Source of the DNA: Liquidambar formosana
Lineage: Eukaryota; Streptophyta; Magnoliopsida; Saxifragales; Altingiaceae
Direction of reading: 5' to 3'
NCBI GenBank assembly: GCA_039720395.1
Contig: CM077832.1
Coordinates: 33,773,758 to 33,837,757, forward strand
DNA: 64,000 nucleotides
The notes under the pieces were generated by a model. It was given only the letters and a program-made list of their open reading frames with translations. It searched no databases and was not told the DNA's origin. A program made the position numbers and the translations under genes. Below, piece after piece: positions 12,281 to 23,667 of the stretch; within the stretch, counting starts at the first letter, position 1, and each line of letters opens with the position of its first letter.

Positions 12281-15200
12281 CTATGGCCTATGGAAGCCTT
12301 TGGTTTCACCACAACCCATAATAGATGGAGGAAGTTTCCCCACCTTTTCTACCCCTTCTTCAAACACCACTCCCATACCCATATAAAAATGTGGCTCTAT
12401 GTGGCAATGGAAAGCCCAGACACCAGGGTTATCAGCCTGAAACCTCAAAGCAGTCCACCCATAAGGATGAACAGGCACTGTATTCTTCATTATCGGATCA
12501 ACCAAATTGTACTTTTTCGGGTCATTAACCATGTCAAACTTACCCGTCCCATACCCTAGGACCCAAAAATCGTGCCCATGTAGATGCCACGGATGTGTCT
12601 CACTATTATTTGGTGTCATAGTGTTTGCATTTTGCAATATAACATCCACTGTTGTATTGAAATGTAACCTATAAAGGGAGTTGCTGGAAGTAGCATTTGT
12701 ATTCTTGGCAACGCCGAAGATATCATAATTTTCGGAGTCGTAGCCATCTGGAGGTGGAGTGTGATCAAAGGCATGAGTTAATTTCTCCTTAAGTGCTATA
12801 AGGTAAGGGGTATGGGGAAAGGTGAATGAGACATTGTTTAAGGACCAGCGGAAGTAGCCATCTATCTTATTTTGTGTGTTGAGAAGCACAATGACTCTAT
12901 CCGAGGTGAGGGGAGGGGTGTGTATGAAACCTTGGCGTGCGTTGATGGCAAGACTCTGAGCCAATCGAGCAGCAGTATCGTTCCAAAGAGGGCCGGTGGT
13001 GGGAATTGTTGGAGGGGATTTTCGAGGATGGTTTGGATAGTAATTGAAAATGGCTAAGCCAGTTGGAGTTCCAGGTTTTCGACTAACCACATTTGTAGTG
13101 GCCCAATAGTTTTTTGAGGGTTCTTGGTCTGCTTTTACTAGAACAGAGTATGTCTCACCCGAGTAAATGAATAGGCTTTTTACCATTATTGGCTCCACAT
13201 ACTGCCCATCAGCTTCCACAATAGTCATATTATGATTCTGCATAAGAAAATCAAGATAACCATGATCAATAGAGTTATAAGCATTGAGATTACTTTTGGG
13301 TATACCAAAATCTGATTTATTAGACAACGTAAAATAATGACATAAATGTTCCTAAAATGCCCTTGTTGATCCGAGTAGCTAGCTTCTTCTTCTTATTTTT
13401 ATTTTTATTTTTATTCCCCCCTCCCCCCCCAAAAAAAAAAAAGAAAAAGAAAAGAAAAAAGCGGCGTTACTAGTGATGGTAGTGGTGGTGTTAGTGATAT
13501 TTAGATGGTAGAGGTTTTAGTGGTGATGATACATAGTGGTTGATGTGCGGGTGTGGAGGATTATTTGTTCCAAAACAATAATAATGAAAAGGAATCAGAA
13601 GCTCTACACAAAGCTTTTGGAGACTCTCGGTTTTAGATATCTCAATGACAGTTTCATTTTTGGATATAGATTTTAACTAAAATCACGGATCAAAGCACAA
13701 AAATGAGTAAGATCTAGCACAAATGAGATTTTCATTCCCATTCATTCTCTTCTAAGAGCATCTTCAGTGGTGCGAACTATAATACCTGTGCTATTACTAT
13801 TTTAGAACATGCTCCAATACCAAATTACCAAATGCTATAATTTGGCACAATATACTCCGATGATGTAAAAAACATAATATATAATATTTTGACACAACCA
13901 CCATCTTCTTTCTTTCTTTTTTTTAAACCAATTTTGTACTATTTTACTTCAAGAGTGTGCCAAATATAGCACAATAATAATTTATTATTATTATTTATAT
14001 ATTTTTTAGTACATCATTAAAACACCAATAAAATATATTATCGTTAAAATATAATAATAACACACTTTTACCACATTATTTGTAGATGCTCTTAGTAGTT
14101 TTACCGTGCTATATCACCGCTTGAAGTTGAATACATTGGATTCAATGATGGGTGATGCGGCACCTAAATTTTCAAATCATTTTCAAATTACGAGCGCCTC
14201 GGGCAGAGGGAAAAGAAGAGGGAGGGCGCCCCGGCCGGGGGGTGAGGGGTGGGGTGGGGTGGTGGGCGCTTCAAACCATTGACCCTCTTGGCCCATTTTT
14301 ATTTTATTATATTTTTTTTCTTTTGATCTAAATTATAAATATTAAAAATTTAACCTTGTTAATTTTTATTTAACCCTCAAAAAAATTTATTTGGACCCTC
14401 TAGCTGCTGTTTGACTCAAAAAATGGATGACTTTGACTCTTTTTTCTTTTTTTTTTTGCATAATCATTTTTCTACCATAGACAAAGTTAAATAATAAAAT
14501 CTTATTGGGATCCGCCAACTAAGGAAATTTTTTTTAAAAAAATATTTATCTTTAGTCTTAAGTCTTGACGTTGCAAGACTAATGTTCTGGCTCTAGTGAA
14601 AGGTCTCACTTTTTTTTTTTCTCTGGTAAACTGGATATATACATAAGACAAAAACAAAGAGTTTAATACAATACGAGATTATAGCACACCCCTACTGTCT
14701 GCCTCCAACTGAAGAGAGGGCCTCACTTATTTTGTTAGTTAATTGCACTAATCTTGCCTAACACATCAGCCTGTAAATATATAAACTAAGTGGGGATGAA
14801 TCGGTAACTTCAACCTTTTTCTTCTCGCTTAACAAGCACACCCTAAACTCCTAAAGTATTTGACAGATGTAGGGGCATGAAAGGTACCTCTATTTCAAAA
14901 CTAAAAGCTGATAGAGAAGTTAAGCTAGCGATCCTTAGTCGATAGATTTTTCCAGGGATCACTGTCAATACGTAGGGAGCACATTCAAGATTTGTCACAT
15001 TGCAAACATCAGAATCTACACTCGAAGAAATCATAAGAGAGCAGTTGAACCTTCCTTTTCCTTGTATAAGGAGTGACTGAATATAATTGATGGAAAAAAA
15101 GAAAAAAAAAACCATTAACAAAATTAATTAAATTTTGTAGTGCAAGAAGAACTAAATTAAAATTTCTAAGGTGGAGTTAGTGTCTTTTACCTGAGGCTCC

Positions 15201-16248
15201 CCAACCCACACAAAAGGAATTGAAGATAAGCCGGTGGCTTGTTCATAGGTGCTTTTGTGGTACCAATCATTAAGGATGATGCTCCGATCGTAATCATAGA
15301 AGAAAGGCTCGGACTCTCCATCCGGAAGTGATACGCGGATTGATCCATATAACCCAGCTTCTCTTTGCATTCCGTAATGCGCATGGTACATATATGTCCC
15401 AGGCTACGTAATTCACCAAAGTAAAATAATTAAAGGTTTTTTTGGGGTGAAAAATCGAGTAGGAATTAATTGGGTGGAAAAAAAAAATACTGAAAAACAC
15501 TATATCCCTCTTAGGTACTCAATGTTCACCCATTCCTATAATGTTTTTCACTCAATTTCTACTCGATTTTTCATCCAAAACCTAACCGAGGGGACATTAT
15601 ATTGATTTTTCCTTTTAAGGGAGTTTCTTATAATATATTTACCTATAATTTATAATTATGACCAGAGAAGCTGGAGACCAAAATGGTAGCAAAGGTTTAT
15701 GGCTAATATAACTTACCCTATCAACAACAAACTGGTATTTGAATGTGTCTCCTGGAAAAATCGGACACTGAGTTACCCCCTCTGTTCCATCACTCCAAGG
15801 TGTTCCCCTCTGCCATAAATCACGGAGATAATTATGATAAATAAACGATCAAAAGTCAAAACCCACAAAGCATGCAGGAAGAAAAAAAGGAGGAGAAAAG
15901 ATTTGGTATCAAATGCATGCTGACTAAAGTCTAAAGGAGAAATAAAGCTTAAGAACCTACCTGTCGGATTCCATGCCAGTGGATAGCGACATTCTCAGTT
16001 AACAAACTGTTTCTAAGCTCGACGACGATGGTATCGCCTTGCTGCGCCATGATGGTTGGTCCTGGTGTTCTGCCGTTAATGGCAATTACCAGCTTCTTAA
16101 AGCAATCAGGAGACTTGTACTCATACTTCACCTCCCATTTATACCGTCGAATTCTTGCCTCGGAGGTTTGAGCACTTATTATAGAGATGATGAGACATGA
16201 AGCCAGCAACCTCATCAGGCTTCTTCTGCATTGTAAAAGCTCAACCAT
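12281..16248 (-). CDS. L-ascorbate oxidase (multicopper oxidase), intact tandem copy B
   Basis: Secreted multicopper oxidase that oxidises ascorbate to monodehydroascorbate while reducing oxygen to water in the apoplast. Five minus-strand exons join in frame: 16248-15961, 15809-15717, 15403-15191, 15076-14888 and 13237-12281, giving 579 aa, close to the usual length. All introns are GT..AG. Residues 1-31 form a signal peptide (basic start, hydrophobic core). Copper motifs are complete: HWH at 90-92, HAH at 134-136, HPWHLHGH at about 476-483, and [12 protein letters not shown] from 538, where Cys539, His544 and Met549 fit the type-1 site. The phrases TPGPTI, WIGEPQ-like WVGEPQ and [10 protein letters not shown] are typical of plant ascorbate oxidases. 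Laccase or SKU5-like proteins are less likely because the whole C-terminal half follows the ascorbate oxidase pattern. It lies upstream, on the same strand, of pseudogene copy A. The gene model is inferred from splice motifs and homology. Confidence 0.93.
13752..14095. mobile_element. MITE in intron 4 of ascorbate oxidase copy B
   Basis: CTAAGAGCATC at the left end and GATGCTCTTAG at the right end are exact inverted repeats, with similarity continuing inward. About 344 bp, AT-rich, non-coding. Copy A lacks it (around 5040 the flanks 'gcacaaatga' and 'ctaccgtgc' nearly meet), so this is a filled/empty site pair. The GAGCATCT terminus is a common plant MITE end. Confidence 0.7.
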
Positions 16249-16387
16249 TTCTTTAAATTTTCAAGCCTGAAACAGCTAACCCAATGGAACTTGGTGTACC
16301 GAAATGTGTATTGTTAGCAAGGTTCTTCTTATCAAAAAAAAAAAAAGCGCAAGGTTCTGATTTAAACGTTGCTTTCACTGAACAAGT

Positions 16388-16396
16388 GATATATAG
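16388..16396 (-). promoter_or_regulatory. Possible TATA box of ascorbate oxidase copy B
   Basis: CTATATATC on the minus strand, about 140 bp upstream of the ATG at 16248, conserved in copy A at 8207-8217. Position and composition are the only evidence. Confidence 0.35.
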
Positions 16397-17642
16397 CTGT
16401 TTGATTGACATAATTTGTCTACATGTAGTGTCTTGAGTCAAATTTAAGTGTCTCATACAAATTGGAAGGCAGAATTTACGGTTGGACCAAGGTAGCTAGG
16501 TAATGTCACCATAGAGATTGAATATAATTGAAATTTCGTGGAAGTTTCCTCAAATTATTGAGGATTAACAATTGGAGATGGATTTCCCTATGCCTAGCTT
16601 ACTCCAGACCCACTAAGGTTTCAACCCAAACTGATCTGCTAATGACCCGTATGAAACGCTTCATATCCACACAAACAGCAATAGCTATGAAGAATACGTT
16701 GATTGACAATTAGAGGTTTCCAGGCCTTACTTCGAACCCCTAAGGTTTCAGCCTAGGTTAATCCCCTAAAAACTTGTATGAGACATTCTAAATCTACACA
16801 AGTAATAATAATTGTACGGGAAAAGTTGAATTGTTGAAACAATAACCTCTTGGGAGCATATCCAAAGCCTTACCACTCGTCCAACCCCACAAGGACGATT
16901 GGGTGAATAAGCTAGGCACCATAAAATAAAATAAAAAGGCATAGGAATTTTTGCACATCTGATTCATGGTTAGGCCAATTGTTAAATGTGCACCACGCAT
17001 GAACTATATAGTTTATTTAACATGATATATATGATTTGTGGGTATCTTGTTTTAAAAACAGCCTGATGATGATGGAATACATGGTTTATATTGCCAGTTG
17101 ATGTAAAATTTTACACACATAATTAAGGCTGGTAATAGTCTCGCACTCTCACTAAAGCTAGAGATTACAAATTATTGTGAAATTAAAATGAGCATAAATT
17201 TGATAAAATAATTCTATAAGATTTAAATAATAATAAAAATGTCACTTTTACAAAAAAAATAAAATAACAATAATAATAATAAAAATGTCAATTAACAATT
17301 AACAATATTGAAATTACTGCAACCCTCATAGCTAAGCAAGATTATAAAATCAACTATATATCAAAAACATAACCATGTTGTTAACCTTTTTTTTCTTTTT
17401 TTTTATTTTAGTTTTGTAATTGTCCAATGCATACGACACAAGAGAATCACATGCTGAGAAAATTTGTCTTTTGTATAAACATCTTTTAACCTTTTGAATA
17501 AATAAAATAAAATAAAAATACCCTTTTTTTGGTGCTAAATGCTAAATTGCGGACCCGTTCATGTTGAAAGAGCCACCTTTTATCGTTATTCTAATAGCGA
17601 ATAAAATACCCTTTACGGCACAGTACGTTTAAAAAAAAAAAA

Positions 17643-18610
17643 GGATAAATTACATTAAGACCCCCTCTAAAATCTGATAATTACAAATAGACTCCCTCAC
17701 GTTTCTGAAATTACATTAAGACCCCTCCCTCTAACTTCCGTCCATAATCCGTTAAATCACTTTCAATTTTTTTCAAAATACCCTAATTACCCTTATTGGA
17801 TGACAACTTTCATATTAAATGCATATAACTCATCAGTCTAACACATTCATCCAGTACATTTGATTGATTTATTTATTTATTGATAAACAACTAAAAGATT
17901 ATATATATATAAAAGAAAAATGCCAAAAAGCTTAAATTTTTGTCCAACTGATGTGGTAGCCATCAAATTTGCTCATTAGAAACAATAATCTATTTAATTG
18001 ATGTGTAAAAATAAAATAAAAAATTGATTTGTCAAGTTACCACCTCATTTGCCACCTCTATACGTACATCTCCATTGTAATAATTCTTTTTATTTATTTC
18101 TACATATGAGTAATGCTACATAGCCTCTTTTTTTTTTTTTTTACTCAAATCTACTTACACAAATGAGGTGGCAACTTAGCAAATCAATTTTTTTATTTTT
18201 TATTTTGCAAATCAATTAAAAATTTAATTAAATAAATAATTGTTTCTAAAGAGCAAATTTGACAGCTACCACATCAGTTGGACAGAAAATTTAAATTTTT
18301 TTTAGCATTTTTCTTATATATTATTTTTTAGTTGTTTATCAATAATAATTAAAAAAATTCAAAAGTATTGGATGAACTATTAGACTGGTGAGTTATATGC
18401 ATGAAACATGGAAGTTATCATCTACTAAGGGTAGTTAGGATATTTTGAAAAAATTTGAATATGACTTAATGGATTAATGGATGGAAGTTAGAAGGATGGG
18501 TCTCTTTGTAGTTTATTTTGTAAAGTAAAGGGTGTTAATGTAATTTTAAAAACGTGAGGGGGTGTATCTGTAATAGTCAGATTTTAGAGGGGGTCTTATT
18601 GTAATTTACC
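17643..18610. mobile_element. 968-bp near-perfect palindromic (foldback) transposable element
   Basis: The left end GGATAAATTACATTAAGACC is mirrored by the right end (GGTAAATTACAATAAGACC on the other strand). The inversion continues almost to the centre: ACTCATCAGTCTAA against TTAGACTGGTGAGT, CAACTGATGTGGTAGC against GCTACCACATCAGTTG, and ACCTCATTTGCCAC near the middle against GGTGG..ACTT beyond it. Arms are about 440 bp and the loop lies around 18085-18145. A-runs flank both ends. Unit 1 has the empty site (about 9478, 'acgtttaaaaaacatctaac'). No protein is encoded. It is a hairpin-type non-autonomous element, probably Mutator-like by its GGTAAATTACA ends. Confidence 0.85.
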
Positions 18611-18830
18611 AAAAAAAAACATCTAACTTTCTTCTCTTTCTTACCGGTTCTTCTGCCAAGCACTGGCAGATTCCTTCCCCACTCTCCAAAGCTCATTACA
18701 TATATGCAGATTTTTTTTTTTTTTGACACTTTTTTTTTTTATAAATTGATAGAACCTATTACCTCTAGTATTCTTAATATCAATAAATGGGTATCAATGG
18801 ATTTTTATAAGTTTGAATTTAAGATCATTT

Positions 18831-19016
18831 ATCCGTGAGGGTAGCTCAAATGATCGAGAAATGATCGGCTCGAGAACTGTGGGTCTTGAGTTCGAGTTTT
18901 TTCACCCTCACTATTAAATGTATGAACTTGCAGACGGTTTGTGCATCATAAGAGGATTAGTCTGAACCTAAAAGGTTAGAATACCCTTCATTTGAAAAAA
19001 AAAAAAAAAAAAAAAA
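18831..19016 (+). mobile_element. tRNA-derived SINE with 10-bp target-site duplication
   Basis: The 5' part contains TAGCTCAAATG (box A-like) and GAGTTCGAGT (box B-like) about 45 bp further on, the internal RNA polymerase III promoter of tRNA-derived SINEs. The element ends in a long A-run (18995-19016). AAGATCATTT stands directly before it (18821-18830) and again after the tail (19020-19029), a clear target-site duplication. Complete length is about 185 bp. It sits at the right edge of the duplicated ascorbate oxidase unit. Confidence 0.85.
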
Positions 19017-19090
19017 TCAAAGATCATTTGTTTAAGGGAAATGATACATGCAACAACTAATTGTAGCAGCTAATGTGACATGTTATGATA

Positions 19091-19355
19091 CTCCCTCCGT
19101 TTCAAATTGACCATCCTTTTTGAAAAAACACGATTTTTAAGGAAATCCTATTAACTATTTTAACATCAATGCATATGTTTTGAGATTCTAATTTTGCCCT
19201 CAAGTGTGCAAAATATTAGAAAAAGAGAGAATATCTTTTTAAGAGTATTTTAGAAAATGAGTCAAAAAGAACCAATGACTTTTAAAATATGACAATAATT
19301 TTGAAACATCCAAAAAAAAAAAAAAAATAGGCCACTTATTTAGGAACGGAGGGAG
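19091..19355. mobile_element. Stowaway-like MITE
   Basis: Ends are CTCCCTCCGTTTC and GAACGGAGGGAG in inverted orientation, with TA on the left. The interior shares the words TTTTGAAAAAACA with the related element at 24662-24922. About 265 bp, non-coding, Tc1/mariner type by its ends. Confidence 0.8.
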
Positions 19356-19360
19356 ATATA

Positions 19361-19503
19361 TGATAATCAGAAGAATACTAACGGTTGTCTATTAGAGAAT
19401 GTCACGTCAATTACTGTCTTTTGTTGTGTTATGATTATCAAAAGAGTACTAATGATTATCTGTTGGACAATGTCATGTCAGTTATCGTCTTTTATTATTG
19501 TAT
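19361..19503. repeat. Two-copy tandem repeat of about 71 bp
   Basis: 'tgataatcagaagaatacta' at 19361 recurs as 'tgattatcaaaagagtacta' at 19432, and the similarity extends through GTCACGTCAATTACTGTCTT / GTCATGTCAGTTATCGTCTT. No coding content. Confidence 0.65.
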
Positions 19504-20280
19504 TTAAGTTTAATGAGATAAATGCACTAGACTATTGCGCCAAGACGACCGACCTCTAGTTTTTTTTATACTCTTACCAACCCAACAAAAGCTAAGAAGA
19601 AACATAGTTGAGTGCAATGACTTCAAAACAAAATAAGTATTTCGAAGAGACTTGTGTATCTAATAGAAATAAGATTTCTTTAATTAATTAATTGTAATCG
19701 TTGACTTCTATAATATTAAAAAGTATATTCCACATGAACCAACAAAAACAAAAATGAAAGAAAAAGGGAAAAAAAGAAAGAAGCATATTCCACAAAAACG
19801 CACATGATGCCCTTGAGGTTTGGCCCATTTGGCGCTAATGCATGTGATTTAAACCCATAGACCAAATCTTAATAGGAAAACTGGCAGAATGGACGCCTAA
19901 TAAATGAATCATAACTACAAAGTCGGCCCTTCTTCTTCTTCTTCTTTATTTATTTTTTATTTTTTTATTTTTTATTTTTTCTTAAAAAAATTTAACTAAA
20001 TAATGGGTTGACTGACAACTTTATTTACCAAGACGTGCAATATGGCCGGCTGATAAATAATAAGTACAGAGTAGGCTATTTAATGATTTTAACTAAATAA
20101 TAAGTGGAAGGACAGCTTTTATTTACCAAGACATGCAATTAAGTATTCATTTTACAAAAATGGCAATTTTACCACTCCCTCAATTCCTAAATTAATTCTC
20201 ACTTCTCTCATTACTCACCTCCCTCTTCTCTCCTTTCTTCATTCTAATGATACCATGGTTGGCGAGACAACCCTCTTCTC

Positions 20281-20907
20281 TATGGATGTCAACGGGACAA
20301 AGTTTGGGATATCAAGTCTCTTCCCAACTCCAATTCTAATGAGAATTACCTTATTTTTAATCCCGTTCCAAACCTATTTCGGGTTTGACATTAAATTTAC
20401 ATTCTCATCTCAATTAAATTTAAAAATCTCATTCCCATCCCATCTTGTCCCATTCATACTTAACCAGATGAGATAGAGCAGGTTGAGACGAAAAAACCTA
20501 TTATGTTCGATAACCTAGATTTGATATTAAAAAAAATGTAAGAAATAATTCTTTTAGTTTTCTACACTCATAATGAGAAATTTTTAAAATTTCTTAATTA
20601 AATTAATGAAACCGCTTTCAATTTAAAAAGCTCTAAAAATCCCTAAATAAAGATTAATAAAATACATTGTAACAACTAAAAAGTACTCACATCGTAATAA
20701 TTATATATATGTATATTCGATAAAAAGTAAGAACTTAATTGGGGTGGCCAGGTTCGTGATGGGTTTTTAAAAATCATCCCAACCGGCCTTGAACCCTAAA
20801 CCTGTGTCGACCCCACGAAATAGTGTCCTAAACCCTTTCCAATAAAAACCAGGTGGGGCGGGACCTTGAAAAAAACTCATCCCATTGACATCCCTACTCT
20901 TCCCCAT
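20281..20907. mobile_element. Probable TIR element bounded by GGATGTCAAYGGGA
   Basis: GGATGTCAACGGGAC at the left (about 20283) and TCCCATTGACATCC at the right (about 20879-20892) are inverted copies. The interior, including the 'aggtggggcgggacc' word, is non-coding. Ends of this kind recur in many plant genomes. The superfamily and exact borders are not established. Confidence 0.4.
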
Positions 20908-22361
20908 CTTTACTACATCATCTCTTTCCTCCCTCAACATGGACGGTGCCCAAATCCAAGCTAAGAATGCCACCTGCAAGCACATCAAGCGAATGAACTA
21001 CCTCCGCATCACCTCCAGTCTATCTTGACAGCACAACATTGACAATTGACAATAGTGCAATAATATCATATGAACCAAATGAAGCATTGGTAAAATATCA
21101 AAAATATTTTAAAGAAATTTAAAAAAAAAAAAAAAAAGCACAAATATTTACTTATAAATACTTATTTGCTAGTGCGGTTTATGCTTTTTTTCAAAACTAC
21201 TAGATGCATATGTGAATCTTTAGAACATTTTTGGATGAATTAATCACCTCAAGCTAACTAGAGATTTTCAAAGCTGCATAACTTTTAATACGTTTAGTCT
21301 TTAACAATGTAGTTTCGGTATGTATAGCATTATATAAATTATTCTAATTCATGTAGTTTTCATTAATGATGACAACTACAATCATATACCAGCCCTGGCT
21401 CAAGTGGTAAAGGGGTGGAAACTTACTCTTCGTTTTTATGTATTTATCTTTTTCCTCGAAATAGATGCTCAATCTCTTTATTTTATATATTTTCATTTTT
21501 TTTTAAAAATAAAATAAAATCAACACCTAAATTTAACTCTTTTCATTGCATATGACTCCCATAAATGTCACATATATATACACATTATCATCTAGCACAA
21601 TGTCATACCGTGAGTTTCAAGTAAATAAAAAAATCAACAAATTAGCTTCTGAAATATGTAGAATCCAACTGACCATCAACCATCTACTCAAACTAAACAA
21701 AAAAAGGTAAGATAATTAATATGAAGAAAAAAAAATGCACAATGTTCACATGGATTTGGATTTGGTGCAGTAAACATAAGATCGATGACACGTGACAAGA
21801 AAGAGAAATTGAGAGCTGGAATTCAACATCGTCAAATGATAAGAGGCATAAAACTATGTCAAACCATAACACAATTCAACAAACCAAAAAGTCCCAAAAC
21901 TATGCTAGAGAATTTGTCATAAAAAATAATCACTTGGTCTTTTGAAAAAGAGTATAATGATTAATGAAGCTCTCAATTAAATTGAAGATCATAGAACTTG
22001 GAAGATACAAATTGGCATAATGTTTATTACATAATATAGAAAATAGCTCACGGGGAATATCATTGAATATGACTTTAACCATCAATCACTAACTCATTCT
22101 TTATATAGATATTTCTAAAATTCTCGTTTCTCGTTAAGACAAGTCTATTTCTTAACCTAATTGTTCCAGGTTTAATAAGGAACAACTGACATCATTATGA
22201 AGCTCAATCTGTCTCATTACTTTCACAAAATGCTATGATATGAATTCATGAGAAATTTATATAGGAACTTTCGAAGCCTTGATCTTGTTTTGCAATTCAT
22301 GGGCCCCCATGGGCCTTTCCCTGGCGCTACATGTCGCCGTGTAGCCCATTAGTCTGTGGGC

Positions 22362-22362
<1 letters not shown>
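20908..22362. other. Non-coding stretch before the TPR gene
   Basis: AT-rich intergenic DNA with only short open frames of random type. One segment near 21391 (CTGGCTCAAGTGG) resembles a SINE box A, but no box B, tail or target duplication was found. The TRAPPC12-like promoter must lie in the last few hundred bases. Confidence 0.5.

Positions 22363-22392
<30 letters not shown>
22363..22392. repeat. GA microsatellite in the TRAPPC12 leader/promoter
   Basis: Thirty bases of (AG)n, 118 bp upstream of the ATG of the TPR gene. GA/CT tracts are frequent in plant core promoters and leaders. Whether this one acts there is unproven. Confidence 0.8.
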
Positions 22393-22395
<3 letters not shown>

Positions 22396-22509
22396 AGTGG
22401 GGAGGACGTGTAACCAAACACCCCCAGTGATCCTTCCCCTGCCGAGAGATCTTCCATTCCACTGTGACAAAATCCAACCCAAGCTGGCCCTGTTATTCCA
22501 TTCCCAAAC

Positions 22510-23667
22510 ATGGACAACACCGACACCGGCGCCGACTCACCGGACCACCACCAAACCCTAACCTCCGATCACGAAACCGAAACCCAGACATCAATCTCCG
22601 ACGACCCCTTAACCAATCAATACCTCACACTCAACGACCTCAGCCCGGAGCTCACCTCCCTCCACGACCTTGCCACTCGCGGCTCATGGCGGTCCATCCT
22701 CGACAAGGTCTCTCGAGCCCGCAAGCTCTCCCTCCTCACCTCCCACCCTCACCACCACCTCACCTACACCTCTTACTACCTCATCGCCCTCACCAAACTC
22801 CGCCGTTACGACGACGCTTTGCTCGACCTCTCCGACCTCCACGACCTCGACTCTCCACACTACCTCTACGAATCGTACCCTCACCTCTACCCCAACCGGT
22901 CCGGTTCCATGGTCCCCTTCTCCCTCCGCTGGATCCACGCTCAACTCCCCTTCCGGTCAGGTAACCGCCAAGAAACCCTAGATCGACTCTATACACTGCT
23001 CGATTTCGTACGGACGAAGCTGATAGATAAAGAATCGGAAAATTTGGGTGATTCTGTAAATATATGGAAGAGGAGGGAAGATTTTGTAGTTAATTCGATA
23101 ATCAGTCACCATTTGAGTCATAAAGAGTTCAATGTTTGTGTGGAATTGATCAAGGATATGATTCGCCGCGATAGCTCTAATCCGGTGGTGCTGTCGAAGC
23201 TCGGTTATGTTCAAATGCAGGTGGGCGATTTGGAGGGGGCGAAGGCGGTGTTTGATCGAGTGGAAGGGATGATGAACGAGGCGATATCGGGTGGATTATT
23301 GAGTGAGATTGAGTTTAAGAATCTTGTGAATAGGAACAAGGCATTGGTGTATATGGTGGGGAAGGATTATGTGTCGGCGGTGAGGGAGTATGACGAGTGT
23401 ATCGAGAGGGATGGTTCTGATGTGGTGGCCGTCAATAACAAGGCCATTTGTTTGATGTATTTGAGGGATTTGTCGGATTCGATTAAGGTTTTGGAGAATG
23501 CGCTGGAGAGGGTTCCAACGGTAGCGCTGAATGAGTCTCTTGTGGTGAATTTGTGCAGTATGTATGAGTTGGCTTATGTTAATCATTCGGATATTAAGAG
23601 GACGCTTAGTAATTGGATTGCACGTGTTGCTCCTGATGATTTCGATTCATCGTGTACTAGGATATGA
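22510..23667 (+). CDS. TRAPPC12: TPR protein, trafficking protein particle complex subunit 12-like
   Basis: Single open frame of 385 codons without introns. The first in-frame ATG follows a GA-rich leader, and the N-terminus is the expected acidic, disordered stretch (residues 1-30, rich in D, T, E). Residues about 35-75 hold the conserved LHDLATRGSWRSIL segment, and about 200-350 hold degenerate TPR helices (SKLGYVQMQVGDLEGAKAVF; KALVYMVGKDYVSAVREYDE; NNKAICLMYLRDLSDSIKVL). This pattern is that of the plant proteins related to TRAPPC12, a subunit of the TRAPP III vesicle-tethering complex acting in ER-Golgi and autophagy traffic. The 5' half is GC-rich (C in third positions) and the 3' half is not, a common gradient in plant intronless genes. 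The family assignment is firm; the specific role here is inferred. Confidence 0.9.
   Translation: MDNTDTGADSPDHHQTLTSDHETETQTSISDDPLTNQYLTLNDLSPELTSLHDLATRGSWRSILDKVSRARKLSLLTSHPHHHLTYTSYYLIALTKLRRYDDALLDLSDLHDLDSPHYLYESYPHLYPNRSGSMVPFSLRWIHAQLPFRSGNRQETLDRLYTLLDFVRTKLIDKESENLGDSVNIWKRREDFVVNSIISHHLSHKEFNVCVELIKDMIRRDSSNPVVLSKLGYVQMQVGDLEGAKAVFDRVEGMMNEAISGGLLSEIEFKNLVNRNKALVYMVGKDYVSAVREYDECIERDGSDVVAVNNKAICLMYLRDLSDSIKVLENALERVPTVALNESLVVNLCSMYELAYVNHSDIKRTLSNWIARVAPDDFDSSCTRI

Larger units (their letters stand above)
10255..18815. repeat. Tandem segmental duplication, unit 2 (functional ascorbate oxidase unit)
   Basis: Direct repeat of 1-9690 in the same orientation. It starts in the text 'tctcccacatgaaaac' near 10270 (compare position 13) and ends near 18800. 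It holds two insertions that unit 1 lacks (13752-14095 and 17643-18610). Confidence 0.85.

Noticed and set aside
20255..20476. 73-codon ORF MVGETTLFSMD...
   Set aside because: It falls inside a probable TIR element and has no codon-level or family support.
21385..21450. Possible second SINE (CTGGCTCAAGTGGTAAAGGGG)
   Set aside because: Only a box A-like word is present; box B, A-tail and target duplication are missing.
22464..22981. Long overlapping ORFs in other frames over the TPR gene
   Set aside because: They are shadows of the GC-rich 5' half of the TRAPPC12-like gene; only the 385-codon frame has family similarity.
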